A DNA stretch of 64,000 bases, from NCBI RefSeq assembly GCF_901933205.1, contig NW_022148556.1:62001-126000 (forward strand), written 5' to 3'. A model generated the notes under the pieces. The model had not been told where the DNA came from and did no database searches. It was given only the letters and a program-made list of their open reading frames with translations. This document shows, piece by piece, positions 12,901 to 20,800 of the stretch (its first letter is position 1; every line of letters begins with the position of its first letter). The translations under genes and the position numbers were made by a program. Source of the DNA: Camarhynchus parvulus. Taxonomy: Eukaryota; Chordata; Aves; Passeriformes; Thraupidae.

Positions 12901-15562
12901 GTCCCTGACATTTGGGGGGGTTCAGAGTGAGACCCCGAATTTTGGGGGGTCTCGGACATTTTGGGGAGGGGGGGATCCAAATTTTGGGGGGGATCCCAGA
13001 ACATTTGGTGGGGGTCCCAGATTTTGGGGGGGTTCCAGAAATTTTGGGGGGGTCCCAGACATTTTTGGGAGGGTCCCAGAAATTTTGGGGGGGGGGTCCA
13101 GAACATTTGAGGGGGGGTCCCAGCGCGGAATTTTGGGGCCGATCCAGAACATTTTGGGGAGCGTCCGAAATGAAATGAAAAATGAAATCCCGACATTTAG
13201 GGGGGGGATCCAGATTTGGGGGGCGGGGTCTGGGATATGTGGGGGGGGTCCCAGACATTTTGGGGGGGGTCCCAGCGCGGCTTTTGGGGCGGGGGGGGCC
13301 CCGGGGCCGCCTCGGCCGCAGCTCTGCCGGGGCCCCTCTGTTTATGTTGCGAATTCCCGGCGATTTCCAGCGGGACCCGATGAGCTCATGGAGCTGCGTG
13401 GGTGGGATGGGGCCCACCCTTCCCCCGGGGGGCCCCAAAATCCCCCCCGACCCCAAAAACCCCTCCCCAAAAAACCGGGGATGGGCGCACGAACCCCCAC
13501 CCCAAAAATGGAAGGAAAAGGGGTTTTGATTTTGGGGGTTTTTTGGGGTTTTTTGGGGTTTTTTGGGGGGAGTTGTGAGGGTGGGATGGGGCCCACCCTG
13601 ATCCGAACCCCCCTGGGAGGGCCCCCCCCGGCCCTAAAAACCCCCCCCCGACCCCAAAATCTCCATCCCAAAAATGGGGAGGGGCGCACGAACCCCCACC
13701 CTAAAAATGGAAGGAAAAGGGGTTTTGATTTTTGGGGTTTTTGGGAGATCCCGCCCCAAAACGCCCGCGGGGATTTGGGGGATTTGGGGGCTGGGAAGCC
13801 CCAAATGTCCTGGGAACCCCCCCAAAACCACGAACCCCAAAATTTGTGGGGTTGTCAAACCTTCCCCCCCCCGCACAGCCAAAAGGGAATTTGGGGGTGT
13901 TGGAGATGCCCCCGCACCCCGAATCCTCCCTGGACCCCGAAATTCCCCTCGTGCCCTAAAAGATCCTGAACCCCAAAATGTCTCAACTTCCCCCCAAATC
14001 CCGCCTGAACCCCAAATCCTCCATCCCAAATCCTCCCATATTCCAAATCCTCCACCCCAAATCGCTCCTGAACCCCAAAATCCCCCCGTATCCTAAATCT
14101 CTCCTTCCACCTCAAACTCCCCCCTAATCCCAAAAACTCCCCGGCATCCCAAAATCCCCAACCCCCCACCCCCAAAATCCCAAACTCCCCAAAATCCCAA
14201 ACTCCCCCCATTCAAAAGTTCCGGATCCCGATACCCCCTCCCCAAAATCCCAGATCCCTCCCAAACCCCAAAATTTTCCACCACCCCAAACCCCCCAAAT
14301 CCCAAAATTCCCTTCCCAAAAATTCCGGATCCCGACTCCCCCTCCCCAAAACCCCAAACTCCAAATCCCTCCCAAATCCCAACCCCCCCCAAATCCCAAA
14401 CTCCCCCAAATCCCCAAACTCTCCCCACTCAAAACTTCCCGCATCCCGACCCCCCTCCCAAAATCCCAACCCCCCAAATCCCAAACTCCCCCCTCCCAAA
14501 GCTGCCAGATCCCAACTGCCCCCTCCCCCAAAATCCCGAACTCCAAATCCCAAACTCCCCAAACTCTCGAACTCCCCCCTCCCAAAACTTCCGCATCCCG
14601 ACTCCCCCCCCCCCCAAAACCCCAAACTCCAAATCCCTCCCAAATCCCAACCCCCCCAAATCCCAAACTCCCCCAAATCCCCAAACTCTCCCCACTCAAA
14701 ACTTCCGCATCCCGACCCCCTCCCCAAAATCCCAACCCCCCCAAATCCCAAACTCCCCCCTCCCAAAGCTGCCAGATCCCAACTCCCCCCCCCAAAATCC
14801 CACCAAATCCCAAACTCCCCCAAACTCTCGAACTCCCCCTCCCAAATCCCATCCCGACTCCCCTCCCCAAAATCCCAAACTCCCCCTCCCCAAAACTTCG
14901 CATCCCAACTCCCCTCCAAAATCCCAAACTCCCCCTCCCAAAACTTCCGCATCCCAACTCCCCCTCCCCAAAATCCCGAACTCCCCCCACTCAAAACTTC
15001 CGGATCCCGAACCCCCCCCCAACCCCCCAATCCCAAACTCCCCCCCCACACCCAATCCCAACCCCCCTCCCCAAAACCCCAAACCCCCCACTCAAAACTT
15101 CCGGATCCCGACTCCCCCTCCCCAAAATCCCAAACTCCCCAAACTCCCCACTCCAAAACTTCCCCATCCCACTCCCCTTGCTTCGCCCCGAACGCCCCCC
15201 CTCCGGGCCCGCATCCCGACCCCCCAAACCCCCAAACCCCCAAACCCCCCAAACCCCCCAAACCTCCCAAACCCCCAAACCCCCAAACCCCCGCACTGAC
15301 CGAGCCTGAAGCCGGCGGCCCGGGGGCCCGCCGCTCTCAGCACCACCACGGTGACGTTGCTGTCCGCGTCCCCCGCCGCCTCCGGGTCCCCCCCGGCCCG
15401 GGGGCGACACCCGGGGGCGCAGCGACCCCCGGGGCAGCAGCGGGGGGGGGAGAAACGGACGCGGAGCCGGGGGGGGCCGGGACCCCCGGGCGGGGAGGCG
15501 GGGGAGCCCGGGGCGGGCAGCGCCAGCAGCGCCGCGAGCAGCAGAGCGGGGCCCGGCGCCAT
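759..15562 (-). CDS. LTBP4: LTBP4, 5' part (exons 1-7 of a longer gene)
   Basis: Latent TGF-beta binding protein 4 is a secreted matrix protein that tethers latent TGF-beta complexes to fibrillin and elastic fibres. Seven minus-strand coding exons are visible, in order: signal peptide and basic N-terminus; first EGF-like domain; linker; hybrid (TB-like) domain; a short linker; a calcium-binding EGF domain starting DVDEC and ending [10 protein letters not shown]; and a TB domain with the triple cysteine [11 protein letters not shown]. All junctions have GT/AG and matching phases (1,1,0,1,1,1), and no exon has a frame break. I prefer LTBP4 to LTBP1-3 because of the close match of the MPLANHRD-like stretch (here [12 protein letters not shown]), the CCRG..GVAWGV segment and the LLDSSRS EGF. 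The coding sequence continues beyond position 1, so most EGF domains are absent. Introns are almost entirely minisatellite. Confidence 0.93.
940..2215. repeat. Composite 180-240 bp tandem repeat (LTBP4 intron 6)
   Basis: Seven copies of a large unit, each starting with GGTGAGCACCTGGAGCCC (about 947, 1134, 1333, 1572, 1757, 1938, 2157). Each unit holds a variable run of CATCCCAGTC-type short repeats and a conserved segment GGGATCCCCCCGGAGCCTTT. The unit begins immediately upstream of exon 7 but contains no recognisable exon. Confidence 0.85.
2216..3178. repeat. Array with four extra copies of the LTBP4 exon 6 end and donor
   Basis: Extra copies start near 2254, 2575, 2770 and 3014, downstream of the real edge at 3183. 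Each contains the minus-strand exon end encoding [10 protein letters not shown] followed by the donor: GTGAGC, GTGAGC or GTGAGT, and a mutated GTCGGG in the farthest copy. Copies are separated by AACCCCATAAATCCCACAG repeats. Confidence 0.93.
3183..3305 (-). CDS. LTBP4: LTBP4 exon 6 (calcium-binding EGF domain)
   Basis: A complete phase 1-1 EGF exon: [40 protein letters not shown], then I. DVDEC and the TNTRGSF spacing are the calcium-binding EGF signature. Donor GTGAGC. The last 33-36 bases and donor are copied four more times downstream. Confidence 0.95.
3306..4278. repeat. Two short-unit arrays (LTBP4 intron 5)
   Basis: Positions 3306-3885 are GGGACACACGGACACGG repeats. Positions 3895-4270 are GATCCCAAATCCCC repeats. 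Nothing else is visible. Confidence 0.9.
4279..4323 (-). CDS. LTBP4: LTBP4 exon 5 (short linker)
   Basis: A 45-nt exon reading [15 protein letters not shown], matching the PCPTGFERVNGSC segment before the next EGF domain. Acceptor TTGCAG, donor GTGAGA, phase 1 at both ends. Confidence 0.85.
4324..5951. repeat. C-rich minisatellite (LTBP4 intron 4)
   Basis: Mostly GTGTCCCCGTGTCCCCC and CCCGATGTCCC variants, with longer units at 4.5-5.4 kb that include GTTTGTC. A short GTCACCTTTGTGGCAC run lies at 4340-4420. No exon found. Confidence 0.9.
5952..6057 (-). CDS. LTBP4: LTBP4 exon 4 (end of hybrid domain)
   Basis: Reads [20 protein letters not shown] then [15 protein letters not shown], the second half of the eight-cysteine hybrid domain with the CC pair. 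Donor GTAAGG. It sits as a small island between a C-rich array (4.3-5.9 kb) and a 1.9-kb purine tract (6.06-7.95 kb). Confidence 0.92.
6058..8512. repeat. Purine tract switching to pyrimidine tract (LTBP4 intron 3)
   Basis: Positions 6060-7955 on the plus strand are almost only G and A plus single T (GGGGAAAATGGGG units). From about 7957 to 8510 the strand bias reverses to CCCCATTTTCCCCC. The two halves are roughly reverse complementary. Confidence 0.92.
8513..8751 (-). CDS. LTBP4: LTBP4 exon 3
   Basis: Reads [20 protein letters not shown], then VERVRGGG and the start of the hybrid domain [14 protein letters not shown]. Acceptor CTGCAG, donor GTGAGG, 79 codons plus two bases, in frame. The middle is a proline/glycine-rich low-complexity linker. 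Confidence 0.9.
8752..10280. repeat. Higher-order repeat in LTBP4 intron 2
   Basis: From about 8935 to 9880, CCCATTCCCACCCCACAAAT and related units form a higher-order repeat of about 280 bp (compare 9248 and 9527). From 9890 to 10280 the bias flips to GGGG-rich with related words. Confidence 0.8.
10285..11135. repeat. AT-richer 45-55 bp array with internal hairpins (LTBP4 intron 2)
   Basis: About 17 units built on GGATAATTAGGGAAAAATCC and CCTAAAACCAATTTTTTGGG. Each unit contains the inverted repeat TTAGGG-AAAAAT-CCCTAA. It is the least GC-rich part of the LTBP4 region. Confidence 0.85.
11150..11452 (-). CDS. LTBP4: LTBP4 exon 2 (first EGF-like domain plus linker)
   Basis: Acceptor CACAG, then [19 protein letters not shown], the first EGF-like domain, followed by [10 protein letters not shown]. 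The exon ends in [19 protein letters not shown] before GTGAGA. Between the EGF and this end lie three copies of a roughly 30-bp coding minisatellite (about 11214-11330, NVHGGAP / [10 protein letters not shown]). Unit lengths differ by two bases, so successive units read in different frames, yet the exon as a whole stays open. Confidence 0.9.
11460..12655. repeat. Array with five extra copies of the LTBP4 exon 2 acceptor
   Basis: Copies lie near 11589, 11822, 12015, 12382 and 12547. On the minus strand each reads CCGCAG followed by TGCTGTGCC or TTCTGTGCC and a remnant of the following exon sequence (a 12-nt deletion relative to the real exon start at 11452). They are separated by AAAATAACCCCAAAAATGAC repeats. 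Confidence 0.85.
12656..15300. repeat. Minisatellites of LTBP4 intron 1
   Basis: 12.66-13.28 kb: GGGGGTCCCAGACATTTTGG units. 13.40-13.97 kb: a roughly 180-bp duplication (13402 and 13570 both carry GGTGGGATGGGGCCCACCCT). 13.97-15.30 kb: CCAAACTCCCC and AACTTCCGGATCCCGACTCC units in higher-order blocks. A short non-repetitive island lies at 13290-13400. Confidence 0.8.
15301..15562 (-). CDS. LTBP4: LTBP4 exon 1 (signal peptide)
   Basis: Starts at ATG 15562 with [19 protein letters not shown], a clear signal peptide. It continues with a basic segment containing LRVRF, the counterpart of the LRVRFTP stretch of mammalian LTBP4, and several cysteines. It ends before GTCAGT with one base left over, which joins correctly to exon 2. 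A second, truncated copy of this start lies at 16.1 kb. Confidence 0.85.
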
Positions 15563-16620
15563 CGGGGGGGGACACTGAGGGGACACGCAGGGGACACCGA
15601 GGGGGGGACACTGAGCGCGGGGGGACACGGGTGGGAACCGCCCCGGGGGGGGGGGCGGGCCGGGGGCACGGGGACACGGGGCTTGGGGGGGGGACTGAGG
15701 ACATCCACACGAGATGGGGACAGGGGGGACACGGGGGGGACATGAGGGACAGATCGGGGGGGACACGGGGGGGACAAGGGGGGGACACGGGGGGACATGA
15801 GGGACAGATCGGGGGGGGACACGGGGGGGACAAGGGGGGACACGGGGGACATGAGGGACAGATCGGGGGGACACGGGAAGGACAAGGGGGGGGACATGAG
15901 GGACAGATCGGGGGGGACACGGGGGACAGAGTGGGGGGAACACGGGGGGGATTAAATGGGACTTAATGGGGGGGACACCGGGAGGGACAAGGGGGGGACA
16001 CTCGGGACAAGGGGGGCGACACGGGGGGGACACGAGGCGGGACAAGGAGGGGACACGAGTGGGGACACGGGGGGGACACTCGGGACAGACTGAGGGGGAC
16101 ACGGGCGACCCTGGCGAGCAGCAGAGCGGGGCCCGGCGCCATCGGGGGGGGACACTGAGGGGACACGGAGGGGGGGACACTGAGCGGGGGGGGGGGGACA
16201 CACGGTGGGAACCGCCCCGGGGTGGGGCCGGGCCGGGGGGGGGCGGGGAAACGCCCGGGGTGGGGCCCGAGCATCGCGGGACATGGGGGGGAGCGTGAGG
16301 GACAGAAGGGGGGGACACAGGCGACAAAGTGGGGGGGACGGGGGGGGGGAACGGGAATTAATGGCGGGGACACGGGCGGGACAAGGGGGGGACATGAGGG
16401 ACAGATCGGGGGGGACACGGGACCCCCAGGGGGACACGGAGGTGACAATGGGGGGGACACAGGGGGGACAATGAGGGGACACGGGGGTGACAATGGGGGG
16501 ACACGGGGGTGACAATGGGGGACACGGGGGTGACAATGGGGGACACGGGGGTGACAATGGGGGGACACGGGGGTGACAATGGGGGACACGGGGGTGACAA
16601 AGGGGGACACGCGGGGGTGT
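15563..16620. promoter_or_regulatory. LTBP4 upstream region with duplicated start segment
   Basis: GC-rich sequence upstream of the LTBP4 ATG, mostly GGGGGGACACGGGG units. A segment matching about 15535-15660 (end of exon 1, ATG, 5' flank with GGGAACCGCCCCGGGG) recurs at about 16110-16240. The copy keeps the ATG and [10 protein letters not shown] on the minus strand and then diverges. A promoter role is inferred from position and base composition only. Confidence 0.55.
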
Positions 16621-17280
<660 letters not shown>

Positions 17281-17559
17281 TGACAGGTGACAGCTGCGGG
17301 TGGGGTGTGGCCACCCCGTTGTCACCCCGGTGCCACCTGTGCCCGGCACGGCAGGTTCCTCTGGCAGCGGCCACCGGAAGTGGCGATGCCACAGCGATGC
17401 CACAGCGATGTCACCGCGATGCCACAGCAATGTCACAGCGGTGCCACGCCGGTGCCACCGCGATGCCACAGCAATGCCACAGCGATGTCGCACCGGTGCC
17501 ACCGCGATGTCACCGCGATGTCGCAGCGGTGCCACCGCGGTGTCGCCGAGCGGGGCTGG

Positions 17560-17850
17560 CACCGTGCCCAGCGCGGGGGGCGCGGCCCTGGCCCGGGTCC
17601 CGCTGTGCCCAGCGCTGTCCCCTTTGTCCCCGTTGTCGCCGCTGTCCCCTCCCGGGCCGGATCCGGGCGGGAATTGCTGGGCCCTGACTCAGGCCGGGCT
17701 CAGCCGGAATTTCTGCCCCGGCCGCCCCTCCCTGGCCGGGATCGCCGGGATCGCCGGGGCCGGTGCCATAAATCCGGGAGGGACCGGGACAGGCACGGGA
17801 CAGCACCGGGAGGGGACGGGACAGGGACCGGGACCGGGACCGGGACAGGG
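17560..17850 (+). promoter_or_regulatory. Candidate NKPD1 promoter
   Basis: The only largely non-repetitive stretch upstream of NKPD1. It holds an AP-1-type TGACTCA at 17685-17691 and a TATA-like CATAAATC at about 17767, about 80 bases before the candidate ATG. Inferred from motifs and position. Confidence 0.4.
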
Positions 17851-17874
17851 ATGGAGCCGCTGGAACTGCCCCGG
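17851..17874 (+). CDS. NKPD1: NKPD1 exon 1 (candidate)
   Basis: Reads MEPLELPR, then donor GTAGGA, phase 0. Two further copies of the exon end and donor lie near 18019 and 18209, but both have ACG in place of the ATG. The start is plausible, not proven: I rely on the open frame and phase match to exon 2. Confidence 0.6.
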
Positions 17875-20800
17875 GTAGGACCGGGTGGGACCGGGATGGG
17901 ATTGGGATCACTGGGATCGCCGGGACCGGGACCGGGATCGGGATCGGGACCGGGACAGGCACGGGACAGCACCGGGAGGGGACGGGACAGGCACGGGGAC
18001 AAGGACCGGGACAAGGACGGAGCCGCTGGAGCTGCCCCGGGTAGGACTGGGGTGGGACCGGGATGGGATTGGGTCACTGAGATCGCCGGGACCGGGACAG
18101 GGACCAGGATCGGGACCGGGACAGGCACGGGACAGCACCGGGAGAAGACGGGACAGGGAACGGGACCGGGACAGGGATGGGGACAGGGACCGGGACCGGG
18201 ACAGGGACGGAGCCGCTGGAGCTGCCCCGGGTAGGACCGGGATTGGGACTGAGATCTCCACAGTGTCTCCAATGTGTCCCTGTCCCCGCAGGGTTCCCAT
18301 TGTTTGTGATGTCCCCAGGGTGTCCCCAATGTGTCCCTGTCCCGCAGGGTCCCTGTGATGTCCCCAATGTGTCCCCAATGTGTCCCTGTGATGTCCCCAA
18401 TGTGTCCCCATTGTGTCCCTGTCCCGCAGGGTCCCTGTGATGTCCCCAATGTGTCCCTGTCCCCGCAGGGTTCCTGTGATGTCCCCAAGGTGTCCCTGTG
18501 ATGTCCCCAATGTGTCCCTGTCCCGCAGGGTTCCTGCTGCTCCTCGGGGCCGGGGCTGTCCCTGTGATGTCCCCAAGGTGTCCCCAGGGTGTCCCCAATG
18601 TGTCCCTGTCCCTGCAGGGTCCCTGTAACGTCCCCAAGGTGTCCCTGTCCCCGCAAGGTTCCCGTTGTTTCTGGTGTCCCCAAGGTGTCCCTGTGGTGTC
18701 CCCAATGTGTCCCTGTCCCCGCAGGGTTCCTGCTGCTCCTCGGGGCCGGGGCTGTCCCTGGAGATGTCCCCAAGGTGTCCCTGTGATGTCCCCAATGTGT
18801 CCCTGTCCCGCAGGGTTCCTGTGATGTCCCCAAGGTGTCCCCAGGGCTGTCCCCAAGGTGTCCCTGTGATGTCCCCACAGTATCCCCAGTGTGTCCCTGT
18901 GATGTCCCCAAGGTGTCCCTGTGATGTCCCCAATGTGTCCCTGTCCCCCAGGGGGTTCCTGTGATGTCCCCAAGGTGTCCCCAGGGCTGTCCCCAAGGTG
19001 TCCCTGTGATGTCCCCACAGTATCCCCAGTGTGTCCCTGTGATGTCCCCAAGGTGTCCCTGTGATGTCCCCAATGTGTCCCTGTCCCCGCAGGGTTCCTG
19101 TGATGTCCCCAAGGTGTCCCCAGGGCTGTCCCCAAGGTGTCCCTGTGATGTCCCCAATGTGTCCCTGTCCCCCAGGGTTCCTGCTGCTCCTCGGGGCCGG
19201 GGCTGTCCCTGGAGATGTCCCCGGGGCTGTCCCCGGTGATGTCCCCGGGGGGCTGCGAGGAGAGCGAGGCCTGGCTGGGCCCGGGGGGCTCCCCCCGGCC
19301 GTGTCCCCACGGAGCCCCCGCCGAGGGAGCGGCCCCGGAGCCCCGAGGTACGGCCTGATCCCGAATCCTGATCCCGAATCTGAGCCCGAATCCTGATCCC
19401 GAATCATGATCCTGAATCCTGATCCTGATCCCGAATCCTGATCCCGAATCCTGATCCTGATCCCAAACCCTGATCCCGAATCCTGATCCTGATCCTGAAT
19501 CCTGATCCCTGAATCCTGATCCCGAATCCTGATCCCGAATCCTGATCCCAAACCCTGATCCTGATCCTGAATCCTGATCCCTGAATCCTGATCCCGAATC
19601 CTGATCCCAAACCCTGATCCTGATCCTGAATCCTGATCCCTGAATCCTGATCCCGAATCCTGATCCCGAATCCTGATCCTGAATCCTGATCACAAATCCT
19701 GAATCCTGAATCCCAAATCCTGAATCCTGATCCCAAACCCTGAATCCTGAATCCCAAATCCTGAATCCTGATCCCAAATCCTGATCCCAAATCCCAAATC
19801 CTGAATCCTGATCCCAAATCCTCATCCTGATCCCAAATCCTGAATCCTGACCCCAAACCCCAAACTCTGACCCCAAACCCCAAACCCCAAACGCAGATCC
19901 CCCGATGACAGAGGATGACATCTACTGCCGCTGCCTGTCCCCAAACCCCAAACTCTGACCCCAAACCCCAAACTCTGACCCCAAACCCCAAACTCTGACC
20001 CCAAACCCCAAACCCTGTCCCCAAACCCCAAACTCTGACCCCAAAACCCAAACCCTGTCCCCAAACCCCAAACCCTGACCCCAAAACCCCAAACCCTGAC
20101 CCCAAAACCCCAAACCCCAAACGCAGATCCCCCGATGACGGAGGATGACATCTACTGCCGCTGCCTGTCGCGCACGCTGTGCCACACGGCCACGCCCGTC
20201 ACCGTCGGGTTCTACGCGCCCTGCGGGCACCGCCTCGAGTCCCTGCTGGCCAAGGTCACCGGTGCGTCCCCGATCCGGGAATCACTCGGGAATTTGGGAA
20301 TGTGGGAATGTGGGAACGCGGGAATTCGGAGCGGTGGGTTTGGGGTTTTCTGTGCCCGGTGTTGTTTCCTCGCGGTTTGGGGTGTCAGGGCAAGCTCCAG
20401 TCCCAAATTCCATCCCAATCGTAAATTGGGTCACAAATCCCACCCCTAAATCCCAAATTTCATCTCAATCCTAAATCCCATCCCAGTCCCAAATCTCATC
20501 CCAAATCCCAAATCCCATCTCAATCCTAAATCCCATCCCAGTCCCAAATCCCAAATCTCATCCCAAATCCCAAATTTCATCTCAATCCTAAATCCCATCC
20601 CAGTCCCAAATCCCATCCCAAATCCCAAATCCCATCCAATCCCAAATCTCATCCAATCCCAAATCTCATCTCAATCCTAAATCCCATCCTGAATCCCAAA
20701 TCTCATCCCAGTCCCAAATCCCACCCAATCCCAAATCTCATCCCAAATCCCAAATCCCACCCTAAATCCCAAATGTCATCTCAATCCTAAAGCCCATCCA

